Assembly: GCA_947167715.1 (NCBI GenBank)
Contig: CAMVJD010000013.1
Coordinates: 1 to 64,000, forward strand
Source: an uncultured Eubacteriaceae bacterium
GTDB lineage: Bacteria > Bacillota > Clostridia > Lachnospirales > CAG-274
DNA: 64,000 nucleotides
Direction of reading: 5' to 3'
Shown: one piece after another, positions 1-7,376 of the stretch
How the letters are laid out: every line of letters starts with the position of its first letter
Position numbering within the stretch: position 1 is the stretch's first letter
The notes under the pieces: model-generated
The model's database searches: none
What the model saw: only the letters and a program-made list of their open reading frames with translations
Told to the model about the DNA's origin: nothing
Translations under genes and position numbers: made by a program

Positions 1-519
1 CATGACCGAACCTACCGTAAGGCAGTTGAAATAATCGTCAACAAATATCAGTACACCCAGTAAAAACGTGGAAAGCGCAGCGCCCTTTCTGTCCTTGATA
101 TGCTCCACTGCCCAATCGCCATAGGCACGGCTGCCGCCCGCCTTATTCATAAGCACGACTATAATGCCAAGCACCACAAGGAAAATAAGTATACCCACAT
201 TGTATTCATCCGAAATATTACCGATAAGGCCATCCTTTACAATTACATTTAAAACGCCCTCAAAGCCGGTATTTGACGCTGCCGCGTAAATAACGCCGCC
301 CGTAACTATGCCTATAAACAGCGAGGAATAAACCTCCTTGGTAATAAGCGCAAGGCCGATAGCCACAATTGGCGGCAAAAGCGACCACAGCGAGCCAATC
401 GCCGCAGAAACGGGCGTTGTGATAACACAGGCAATAAAAAATGCTATCACCAGCAAGCCAAAAATTATCTTGTCAAAATTTTTTGGCAATTTCTTTTTTT
501 CGTTTTTTTGTTTACTCAT
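1..519 (-). CDS. NhaC-family Na+/H+ antiporter, N-terminal part (partial)
   Basis: Only the first 173 codons are present; the gene runs off the left edge. The protein opens with a short lysine-rich cytoplasmic stretch followed by hydrophobic segments, among them a motif reading DDYFNCLTVGS near the cut end, which is typical of NhaC/YfcC-like sodium:proton antiporters of the inner membrane. The ATG at 519 overlaps the stop codon of the EamA gene upstream by 8 bases (ATGAGTAA), and a GAGGG ribosome site sits just before it, so the two are probably translationally coupled. Family membership is fairly safe; the exact substrate (sodium, or a carboxylate/amino-acid exchange as in some relatives) cannot be told from this fragment. 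Confidence 0.8.
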   Translation of the reverse strand, partial: MSKQKNEKKKLPKNFDKIIFGLLVIAFFIACVITTPVSAAIGSLWSLLPPIVAIGLALITKEVYSSLFIGIVTGGVIYAAASNTGFEGVLNVIVKDGLIGNISDEYNVGILIFLVVLGIIVVLMNKAGGSRAYGDWAVEHIKDRKGAALSTFLLGVLIFVDDYFNCLTVGSVM

Positions 520-1408
520 TTGCATCCCTCTTTTTTTTATTTGATTGAGCCAGAACCACGGCCGAAAACACCAAGGCACAGCCCATAAGCTCCTTAAAGC
601 TCATATTTTCGTTTAAGATCAGCCAACCCGAAAGCGCGGCAAACACCGACTCCAGACTCATTATCAGGGTCGCTGCCGCAGGCGGGGTATATTTTTGCCC
701 TATTATTTGAAGTGTATATGCCACGCCGCTTGACATTACGCCCGCATACATTATAGGGCGCCATACCGCAATTATGCTTTTTATATCGGGCTTTTCAAAC
801 ACAAGCATACAGATAAGCAGCAAAAACGCCGATGTAAAAAACTGTATGCACGACATAAGCATACCGTCGGTATTTTTGGCATTAAAATGATCTATCACCA
901 TTATATGCCCCGCAAAAAGCACGGCACACACCAGTACAAGCAGATCGCCCGAACCAATGGCAAGGCTTTCCTTAATACAAAGCAGATAAAAGCCGACCGC
1001 CGCAATAAATACGCAAAGCCATATCATACCCGAGGTACGTTTATATATCAAAAGCTCCAAAAGCGGCACTATCACAATATAAAGCGCCGTAATAAAGCCC
1101 GCTTTCCCCGCAGTTGTCAGCGCTATGCCGCTTTGCTGAAACGAGCCTGCGGCAAACAGCATTATGCCGCATAAAATACCGCCTGTAACGGTATTTTTAA
1201 GTGATACGGCATATTTATTCCGCGTTTTATCGGCTTTCCGAAAAAACGCAATAATAGGGATAAGCACAAACGCGCCCACTATAGTACGCGAAAAGTTAAA
1301 TGTAAACGGCTGTATATAGTCCATTCCCACACTTTGCGCAACAAAGGCCGTACCCCATATCAGCGCCGTAAGCAGCAGCATAAGGCTGCCCTTTATACTA
1401 TTATTCAT
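512..1408 (-). CDS. EamA/DMT-family transporter
   Basis: About 298 residues with ten hydrophobic segments, the tandem five-helix duplication of EamA (RhaT/PecM-like) drug/metabolite transporters. Family hallmarks include ALIWGTAFVAQ in the first helix and a second-repeat segment with SLESVFAALSGW. It is an inner-membrane exporter or importer of small metabolites; the substrate is unknown. The reading frame stays open to 1459, but the ATG at 1408 has the sequence AGGGGAAAAT in front and starts directly before the first helix, so it is preferred. It overlaps the downstream NhaC-type gene by 8 bases, suggesting a two-gene operon. Confidence 0.85.
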   Translation of the reverse strand: MNNSIKGSLMLLLTALIWGTAFVAQSVGMDYIQPFTFNFSRTIVGAFVLIPIIAFFRKADKTRNKYAVSLKNTVTGGILCGIMLFAAGSFQQSGIALTTAGKAGFITALYIVIVPLLELLIYKRTSGMIWLCVFIAAVGFYLLCIKESLAIGSGDLLVLVCAVLFAGHIMVIDHFNAKNTDGMLMSCIQFFTSAFLLLICMLVFEKPDIKSIIAVWRPIMYAGVMSSGVAYTLQIIGQKYTPPAAATLIMSLESVFAALSGWLILNENMSFKELMGCALVFSAVVLAQSNKKKRDANE

Positions 1409-1583
1409 ATTTTCCCCTGTAAATTGTAGTTTTGTGGAATTAAGCGTTCCCGACGGCATACATTTTGCTTTGCCGAAATTATACCGCCGGATCGAATATA
1501 TATATTATAACATAGAATATATATATTTTCAATATCCAACATTTTTTTTTGAATTTCACCATTTTTTCGGCAAGCCCCGCAAA

Positions 1584-1611
1584 TAAAAAAGGACTGTCAT
1601 TAGACAGCCCC
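1584..1611 (-). terminator. Rho-independent terminator of rpmB
   Basis: Stem of GGGGCTGTC and GACAGTCC around a TAAT loop (1591-1611), followed on the minus strand by TTTTTTATT. It lies 14 bases after the rpmB stop codon. Confidence 0.85.
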
Positions 1612-1624
1612 GTTTTATTTAAGC

Positions 1625-1825
1625 TTAAATGGCACGAGTAACCTTACCTGCGCGGATGCATCTTGCGCAAACATTTACAGACTTAACTGTACCGTTCTCA
1701 ATAATTTTTACCTTACGAACATTAGCCTTCCAGGTCTTTTTTGCACGTCTTGAAACCTGGCTACGGTTAATGCTTATTCTGCGGCCTGTAAGCATAGACT
1801 TTTCACAAATTTCACACTTAGCCAT
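1625..1825 (-). CDS. rpmB: 50S ribosomal protein L28
   Basis: A 66-residue basic protein that matches L28 throughout (start MAKCEICEK, centre TWKANVRKVKI). It carries two CxxC pairs, CEIC near the N-terminus and CARC near the C-terminus, so it is the zinc-binding form rather than the cysteine-free paralogue that some Firmicutes induce under zinc limitation. The frame could be extended by three codons, but the ATG at 1825 has an ideal AAGGAGGTG site in front. It is monocistronic: its own promoter lies in the 160-base gap to the mreB-family gene and a strong terminator follows. Confidence 0.95.
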   Translation of the reverse strand: MAKCEICEKSMLTGRRISINRSQVSRRAKKTWKANVRKVKIIENGTVKSVNVCARCIRAGKVTRAI

Positions 1826-1921
1826 TGATAGCACCTCCTTGACTATACCACATATTATTCTTTAAATAAATTTAAATGATCCTCAATACTGAAAATCACA
1901 CAAGTAAACACATCAATAAAT

Positions 1922-1950
1922 ATAATAACAGAAAACGCAATAAAATGCAA
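1922..1950 (-). promoter_or_regulatory. Probable sigma-A promoter of rpmB
   Basis: On the minus strand TTGCAT (1945-1950) and TATTAT (1922-1927) are separated by 17 bases. The start point would leave a leader of about 90 bases before rpmB; no known riboswitch fold was recognised in it. Confidence 0.5.
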
Positions 1951-1985
1951 GCATTATTTAAAAATTTTTTTAATTTTTTTTAAAA

Positions 1986-3005
1986 TCAGCCTATACTGCG
2001 CATCAAGCCGTTTTTTTCATATTCGGTCGCATATTCTATATACTTGCCCGTACCTATGGCAACACAGCTTACTGCCTCGTCAGCAATAACGGCGTTTATG
2101 CCTGTTTTTTCCTTGATAAGCTTATCAAGACCGTACAGCAGCGAGCCGCCGCCCGTCATAACGATGCCGCGCTCGGATATATCGGCGGCAAGCTCGGGCG
2201 GAGTACGCTCCAGAACATAGTGTACCGCATCTACGATCGCAAGCGAACACTCCATCATAGCCTCATTCATTTCGTCCGATGTGACCTTGATCTGTGCGGG
2301 CAGACCGTTAATTAAATTTCTGCCGCTTACGTCCATAGTCACAACGGCGGTGTCGCTGTAAGCCGTACCTATATTTATTTTAAGTGATTCGGCCGTGCGC
2401 TCGCCTATAAGCATATTGTGCTTTTTCTTCATATAACGCACTATGGCGTCGTCAAAATTATTGCCCGCCATTTTAATGCTGGTGCTGACTACATTGCCGC
2501 CAAGCGAAATAACGGCAATATCCGTTGTGCCGCCGCCTATATCCACGACCATACTGCCCCTTGCGCGGTTTATCTCTATCCCTGCGCCGATAGCTGCCGC
2601 CATAGGCTCCTCGATGATATAAACACGGCTGGCGCCCGCTATACGGGTAGTTTCCTCAACGGCGCGGCGCTCCACCTCGGTCACCTTGCCCGGCACGCAT
2701 ACGGCTATACGCGGCTTGCGAAACCAATGCCTGCCCACGGATTTTTCAATAAAATAACGTATCATACGCTCGGTCACGTCAAAGTTTGAAATAACGCCCT
2801 CCTTAAGCGGACGTATCGCCTCTATATGCTGCGGCGTTTTGCCTATCATTCGCCTTGCTTCCTCACCAACGGCAAGTATCTCGCCGCTGAACTTGTCCAC
2901 GGCAACTACCGAGGGCTCCTGCAGCACTATGCCCTGCCCCTTTTTGTAGACCAATACACTTGCCGTGCCAAGATCTATACCAATGTCGGAACCGTAAAAC
3001 CACAT
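1986..3005 (-). CDS. mreB: MreB/Mbl-family rod-shape protein (bacterial actin)
   Basis: 339 residues, the normal MreB length. The actin/HSP70 nucleotide-binding motifs are visible: phosphate-1 DIGIDLGTASVLVY near residue 7, phosphate-2 VVDIGGGTTDIAV near 155 and the adenosine motif IVMTGGGSLLYG near 285. It forms membrane-attached filaments that guide the elongation-phase cell-wall machinery. Whether it is MreB, Mbl or MreBH cannot be decided from the sequence alone; it is not beside mreC/mreD, which favours an Mbl-like paralogue. A GAGG site precedes the ATG. It lies downstream of a CNNM transporter gene and a tiny membrane peptide gene on the same strand, probably one transcript. Confidence 0.93.
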   Translation of the reverse strand: MWFYGSDIGIDLGTASVLVYKKGQGIVLQEPSVVAVDKFSGEILAVGEEARRMIGKTPQHIEAIRPLKEGVISNFDVTERMIRYFIEKSVGRHWFRKPRIAVCVPGKVTEVERRAVEETTRIAGASRVYIIEEPMAAAIGAGIEINRARGSMVVDIGGGTTDIAVISLGGNVVSTSIKMAGNNFDDAIVRYMKKKHNMLIGERTAESLKINIGTAYSDTAVVTMDVSGRNLINGLPAQIKVTSDEMNEAMMECSLAIVDAVHYVLERTPPELAADISERGIVMTGGGSLLYGLDKLIKEKTGINAVIADEAVSCVAIGTGKYIEYATEYEKNGLMRSIG

Positions 3006-3032
3006 TTTCTTTTCCTCATTTCAAATGAAAAA

Positions 3033-3116
3033 TTACTTGTTTGTAATAAAACAGATAATAATTAACACAACAGCGGCTATTGTTGCTATACCGCCGATCA
3101 AAACAATAAAGCTCAT
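3033..3116 (-). CDS. Putative 27-residue single-pass membrane peptide
   Basis: A 28-codon frame with ATG at 3116 and AGAGGAATAAA directly before it. The ribosome site overlaps the last codons of the CNNM gene, whose stop is at 3118, so coupled translation is likely. The predicted peptide is almost entirely hydrophobic: a run from FIVLIGGIATIAAVV to IICFI, then a TNK tail. It sits 28 bases upstream of the mreB-family start. No family is recognised. Position, ribosome site and membrane-helix character argue for a real small protein, but a chance frame cannot be excluded. Confidence 0.5.
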   Translation of the reverse strand: MSFIVLIGGIATIAAVVLIIICFITNK

Positions 3117-3117
3117 T

Positions 3118-4476
3118 TTATTCCTCTGTTTTCTTCTCTTTTTTTAATATGCGCAGCATAACTATCCTGTTTTTTTCCGCCTCTTCTATTACAAAATCAA
3201 GACCGTGAGCCTCATCCTCGACAGTCTCTCCCGTTTCCGGGAAACGGCCTATAAGCCCCAGCACATAGCCGCCTATTGTTTCGGCATCCTCGCTTTCAAG
3301 GTTTATGCCAAGCATATCGTTTACATCGTCAAGCCTTGTTACGGCCTCAACGATAAATTCGTTTTCGCTTACCGGTACTATCTCTTCCTGCTCTTCTTCG
3401 TCCTCTTCCAGGATATCTCCGACTATCTCCTCTATCATATCCTGTAATGTCAAAAGACCGGCCGTACCGCCGTATTCGTCCAGCACGATAGCCATACGCA
3501 GGCTGTTTGTACGCATAATATTAAAAAGCTCGGAGCAGGGCTTTGACTCATATGTAAAATACGGCTCATGCATATAGTCGTCTACGCGAAAGTCCTTTGC
3601 CTTGCTGTTGTCCAAAAGCATAATATCCTTAAAGGACAGCACTCCGACAATATTATCAAGTGTCTCGTTATAAATCGGCAATCGTGTAAATTGGCTTTCC
3701 CTGAAACAGTTTACAGCCTCCTCAAATGTCGCGGTAACGGATAACGCAGTCATATCCGTCCTTGGCACCATCACATTTTCCGCGCGGGTATCGCCAAATT
3801 CGACCACATTGGTTATCATCTCGCGCTCTGGCGTTTCCAGTACACCCTCCTCATGGCTTACCGTGACCATTGTAAGAAATTCACTTTCGGTAACAATCGG
3901 CGCATCCTGCTCGGGGTCAATGCCAAGCATCTTTAATATGCCGCCCGTAACAATATTTAATATTGCAATAAACGGCGTAAAAATAAACATACAAAAGGCT
4001 ATGGGCTTAACAAAAAGTGCCGCTACTTTTTCGCAGTTTTGCTTTGCATAGGTCTTTGGGGTTATCTCACCGCAGATAAGCACCGCAACGGTGGTTATGC
4101 CCGTAGCTATGCCCACGCCCGTGCTGCCGAAAATATCGGTGGCAATAACCGTGGACAGTGCAGAAGCGCCAATATTTACAAGGTTGTTGCCTATAAGTAT
4201 CGCCGTTAAAAGCTTTGACGGGTTTTCAAGCACCTTTTGGATAAGCTCGGCATTTTTTACCTTTTCATCCACCATATTCCTTAACCTTATCTGACTTATG
4301 CTTGTCAAGGATGTTTCTGCCGCAGAAAAAAAGCCCGATAAAACCAAAAGCATCAAAAATATGCATATCTGTATCGGGTCCGCATTGTGTACCGCTCTTG
4401 CCGCTGCCTGCGTTACCGTTTCCGTAAGTGTGTCCGCAAGCAGCAATAAATGTGAACTGTCGGGATCGGGGTTCAC
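3118..4476 (-). CDS. CNNM/CorC (hemolysin C-like) membrane protein with CBS pair
   Basis: About 452 residues. The N-terminal DUF21/CNNM membrane domain (residues about 30-200) contains the signature LSGFFSAAETSLTS; a CBS pair follows (about 215-345, with NVMVPRTDM and VLDEYGGTAGLLT), then a CorC_HlyC transporter-associated domain at the C-terminus. The family is linked to magnesium/cobalt transport or efflux in the cytoplasmic membrane; the old name hemolysin is misleading. No ATG fits: a GTG at 4476 or a TTG at 4479 both follow AGGAG, and GTG was chosen. A tiny membrane peptide gene and the mreB-family gene follow. The 250 bases upstream to 4728 hold no gene that I can support. Confidence 0.9.
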   Translation of the reverse strand: MNPDPDSSHLLLLADTLTETVTQAAARAVHNADPIQICIFLMLLVLSGFFSAAETSLTSISQIRLRNMVDEKVKNAELIQKVLENPSKLLTAILIGNNLVNIGASALSTVIATDIFGSTGVGIATGITTVAVLICGEITPKTYAKQNCEKVAALFVKPIAFCMFIFTPFIAILNIVTGGILKMLGIDPEQDAPIVTESEFLTMVTVSHEEGVLETPEREMITNVVEFGDTRAENVMVPRTDMTALSVTATFEEAVNCFRESQFTRLPIYNETLDNIVGVLSFKDIMLLDNSKAKDFRVDDYMHEPYFTYESKPCSELFNIMRTNSLRMAIVLDEYGGTAGLLTLQDMIEEIVGDILEEDEEEQEEIVPVSENEFIVEAVTRLDDVNDMLGINLESEDAETIGGYVLGLIGRFPETGETVEDEAHGLDFVIEEAEKNRIVMLRILKKEKKTEE

Positions 4477-4727
4477 CAATTACCACTCCTTTGTTTGTAA
4501 AAAAATAATAGTGATCTTTAAGCACACGCCAAAAATCGGTTAAGCAAATAAAAAGCCCGCCGTTTGGCGTTTTTGTAAAATCTATTGTATTATATCACAT
4601 ATTTTCGGGCGTTACAAGAGGTTTTTTGGAGTTTGCGCATTTTATTTTAACTTTCGCATATTTTGTACAGATAGGCATTAGCAAAGCAAGTGTATATACT
4701 GTATTTAAAAAAAGCAATAATAACAAA

Positions 4728-4766
4728 AAGCCTTGTAAGGCGCCAATAAGCGCGGTTACAAGGCTT
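4728..4766 (-). terminator. Terminator after the purine pair
   Basis: An 11-bp perfect stem (AAGCCTTGTAA with TTACAAGGCTT) that also contains an inner GCGC/GCGC pairing, followed on the minus strand by TTTTTGTTATT. It begins 7 bases after the AICAR formyltransferase stop. Confidence 0.85.
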
Positions 4767-4773
4767 ACTTTGT

Positions 4774-5949
4774 TTAATGGTGGAATAATCTTATTCCCGT
4801 AAAGGCCATACTCATGCCGTATTTATTGCAGCTTTCTATAACAAGGTCGTCCCTTACCGAGCCGCCGGGCTGTGCAATATATTTTACGCCGCTTTTCTTT
4901 GCGCGGTCGATATTGTCGCTGAACGGGAAGAAAGCATCGCTGCCAAGGGCAACATCGGTCATGTTGTTAAGCCAAGTGCGCTTTTCCTCGCGTGTAAATA
5001 CCTCGGGCTTTTCGGTGAAAACTCTCTGCCATGCGCCCTCTGCAAGCAGATCCTCGTATTCCTCGCCGATATAAACATCAATAGCGTTATCACGGTCGGG
5101 GCGCTTGATATCGTCCTTAAAGGGCAAATTCAAAACCTTGGGGCACTGACGCAAAAACCAGTTGTCGGCCTTGCTGCCCGCAAGTCTTGTACAATGCACT
5201 CTTGACTGCTGACCCGCGCCTATACCGATAGCCTGACCGCCCTTTGCAAAGCAAACAGAGTTTGACTGGGTATATTTAAGCGTGATAAGCGCAATTTTAA
5301 GGTCGATGATTGCCTCCTTGGGCATATCCTTATTTTCGGTAACTATGTTTGATAAAAGAGCATCGTCAATTTTAAGATTCTGACGGCCCTGCTCAAAGGT
5401 AACGCCGTAGACCTGCTTTCTTTCAAGCTCGGCGGGAACATAGCTCTCGTCTATCTGAATAACATTGTAATTGCCCTTTTTCTTCTGTGCCAAAAGCTCA
5501 AGCGCCTCGTCTGTAAAGCCGGGAGCGATAACGCCGTCCGATACCTCGCGGCGGATAAGCTTTGCCGTATCCTTGTCACAGACGTCCGAAAGTGCGATAA
5601 AATCACCGAAGCTTGACATTCTGTCGGCGCCTCTTGCGCGTGCGTAGGCACAGGCAAGGGGAGAAAGCTCCTCGTCGTCTACCCAGTAAATTTTTCTTAA
5701 GGTCTCGTCAAGCGGAAGACCTACGGCCGCACCTGCGGGAGAAACGTGCTTAAAGCTTGTTGCGGCGGGAAGACCCGTAGCCTCTTTTAATTCCTTTACA
5801 AGCTGCCAGCCGTTGAATGCATCCAAAAAGTTGATATAGCCGGGCTTGCCCATAAGCACCTTTATAGGCAGCTCACTGCCATCGGCCATAAATATCCTTG
5901 ACGGCTTCTGATTGGGGTTGCAGCCGTATTTTAATTCAAGTTCGTTCAT
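4774..5949 (-). CDS. purH: Phosphoribosylaminoimidazolecarboxamide (AICAR) formyltransferase, stand-alone
   Basis: 391 residues that correspond to the transformylase half of PurH only; the IMP-cyclohydrolase half is absent. The enzyme transfers a formyl group from 10-formyl-tetrahydrofolate to AICAR, the ninth step of purine synthesis. The catalytic Lys-His pair is visible as SFKHVSPAG (Lys67, His68). The C-terminal AICAR-binding region has [14 protein letters not shown] and the terminal AMAFTG-type motif. It starts 11 bases after the IMP cyclohydrolase gene, behind an AAGAGG site, so the two final steps of IMP synthesis are made from one transcript. The symbol is by function; the architecture differs from the fused PurH of Bacillus and E. 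coli. Confidence 0.93.
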   Translation of the reverse strand: MNELELKYGCNPNQKPSRIFMADGSELPIKVLMGKPGYINFLDAFNGWQLVKELKEATGLPAATSFKHVSPAGAAVGLPLDETLRKIYWVDDEELSPLACAYARARGADRMSSFGDFIALSDVCDKDTAKLIRREVSDGVIAPGFTDEALELLAQKKKGNYNVIQIDESYVPAELERKQVYGVTFEQGRQNLKIDDALLSNIVTENKDMPKEAIIDLKIALITLKYTQSNSVCFAKGGQAIGIGAGQQSRVHCTRLAGSKADNWFLRQCPKVLNLPFKDDIKRPDRDNAIDVYIGEEYEDLLAEGAWQRVFTEKPEVFTREEKRTWLNNMTDVALGSDAFFPFSDNIDRAKKSGVKYIAQPGGSVRDDLVIESCNKYGMSMAFTGIRLFHH

Positions 5950-5960
5950 TTTTTTACCTC

Positions 5961-6677
5961 TTATTTGTTTTTATTCACTATGCGTGTTTCGTATTTGCCC
6001 GTTTCAATGTCGATATACCTTACAAAAAGCGATACCTTGTTATCCTCGTTAAGGCTTGTCCAAACCTCGTTTGTAAAGGCGTCTATATCCATATCGGGGA
6101 TATCCACCCACTTGGGCTCGCCCTCAAAGCTGGGAAGCGGGTTTTCGTTTCTTGCGTAGGTATGTATAAAGCGTCCCTCGCCCGCTATTGCATTGTTGTA
6201 AGCAAAGGTGTAGCGGTTGCAGGCCGACGGGTCGCCGTTTGCGCTTTTTAAAATTGACATAGCGTAGCTGTACTGACCGTTTTCAACGTGCATAACGCCC
6301 GAGATACGGGGGGTGTAGTTAGGCGGGTCGGGCTCAAACTCGCGCACCCTTAAGGACTGCTCAAAGGTGAGCTGTCGGTCCATGCCGTCATAGATGGTGT
6401 CGGTCTGGTCGCCGTTTGTTACAATGGTCTTGTTGCCAAGCACACGCACGGGTGCATAGATTATAAGGCTTGGATCCTCTAATTTGGCGGGATCAAACGC
6501 CTCCGTCCTGATACCCTCGCCGTCCTCGACAAACACGCGGTTGCGGCTGTTTTCGCTGCGGCCCATGATAAAGTAAGCGGTAACGGCCTTTTTGCCGTCC
6601 TTGCTTCTGCCGATAATTATACCTCTGCCCGGATAGGGGTTAGAGAGCAATTCGTTTTTTATAGAAAGCTTTTCCAT
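5961..6677 (-). CDS. purO: IMP cyclohydrolase, PurO type
   Basis: 238 residues matching the PurO-like IMP cyclohydrolase family (first found in Archaea, also present in some Clostridia): [12 protein letters not shown] near the start, [14 protein letters not shown], then YAPVRVLG. It closes the ring of FAICAR to give IMP, replacing the N-terminal half of ordinary PurH. Two ATGs lie two codons apart; the second (6677) has AGGAGG at proper distance, whereas the first would touch the ribosome site. It is the first gene of a two-gene operon with the AICAR formyltransferase, read from a promoter that lies inside the preceding terminator. Confidence 0.9.
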   Translation of the reverse strand: MEKLSIKNELLSNPYPGRGIIIGRSKDGKKAVTAYFIMGRSENSRNRVFVEDGEGIRTEAFDPAKLEDPSLIIYAPVRVLGNKTIVTNGDQTDTIYDGMDRQLTFEQSLRVREFEPDPPNYTPRISGVMHVENGQYSYAMSILKSANGDPSACNRYTFAYNNAIAGEGRFIHTYARNENPLPSFEGEPKWVDIPDMDIDAFTNEVWTSLNEDNKVSLFVRYIDIETGKYETRIVNKNK

Positions 6678-6723
6678 AATCATTCCTCCTTAAATACCGT
6701 ATAATGATTAACGCTTATACAAA

Positions 6724-6774
6724 AAGCATACCATTTATAACTAAAAATGTCAAGATGTTGTAAACGGTATGCTT
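6724..6774 (-). terminator. Terminator with a promoter inside its stem-loop
   Basis: Arms AAGCATACC (6724-6732) and GGTATGCTT (6766-6774), extended by TTTA/TAAA, with TTTTT following on the minus strand. It would end transcription from the zinc-ribbon protein gene. The long loop and the distal arm contain the purO promoter, so terminator and promoter occupy the same 50 bases. Confidence 0.65.
6725..6753 (-). promoter_or_regulatory. Sigma-A promoter of purO-purH
   Basis: TTGACA (6748-6753) and TATGCT (6725-6730) on the minus strand with exactly 17 bases between them. Transcription would begin near 6717, about 40 bases before the purO ATG. No purine riboswitch was recognised in that short leader. 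Confidence 0.65.
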
Positions 6775-6781
6775 AATAATA

Positions 6782-7357
6782 TTATTTAATGACAGGCACC
6801 TTGCAGCGCTTGCATTTATCCTGCGTAATGTCATTTTTTATGCCGCATACGGGGCAGATGACATAGCTGTCGTTTGATTTATCGTACTTTTCGTAATAGT
6901 TATTGAACTGCGGATAATAGCGTACCCTGTCACCTACATTGAGATAGTCGTAATAAGGGTTTACGCCGGCAGATATTTTCTTTTTCTTGCCGCTGTCGGT
7001 GCGCAGCTCGACCGTGCGATATGTCCTCGTGGAGTTGTCGTTGGCATTTCCGTGCTTTACTTCGGTGTACTTATCGACTACCACGCCGTCCCACTGGCGT
7101 TTGGTCTTTTGTGCGATAAAGCTTATAATATTTATAACAAGAAATACCGCAGAAATGCCAAAGCCCACTGCAACAAGGCTGTTGTCATCGTTTTTAACGC
7201 TTAAGATTATACAAATAACTATAGGCGCAAGTATAAGCAGGATAAAAAATATCGCAGTTGCTATTTTGTTTTTCTTAAGTGCCGCCTGTACCGCAGGGTC
7301 GTATATTTTGTCCGAAAAGCCCACATAAAGGTTGTCGTTTCCGTTAAAATCAAGCAT
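6782..7357 (-). CDS. Membrane protein with C-terminal zinc ribbon, unknown function
   Basis: 191 residues. Two transmembrane segments lie near residues 28-50 and 58-80 (ATAIFFILLILAPIVICII and VAVGFGISAVFLVINIIS). A polar domain rich in YRTVELRTDSGKKKKISAG follows, with the look of a DUF3592-like beta domain, and the tail CPVCGIKNDITQDKCKRC is a four-cysteine zinc ribbon. The frame is open to 7447, but the ATG at 7357 follows GGAGGGATAGT and is 19 bases after the SLH-protein stop, so the shorter start is chosen and the two genes may be co-transcribed. No function can be assigned. Confidence 0.75.
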   Translation of the reverse strand: MLDFNGNDNLYVGFSDKIYDPAVQAALKKNKIATAIFFILLILAPIVICIILSVKNDDNSLVAVGFGISAVFLVINIISFIAQKTKRQWDGVVVDKYTEVKHGNANDNSTRTYRTVELRTDSGKKKKISAGVNPYYDYLNVGDRVRYYPQFNNYYEKYDKSNDSYVICPVCGIKNDITQDKCKRCKVPVIK

Positions 7358-7376
7358 ACTATCCCTCCGTTTTACG

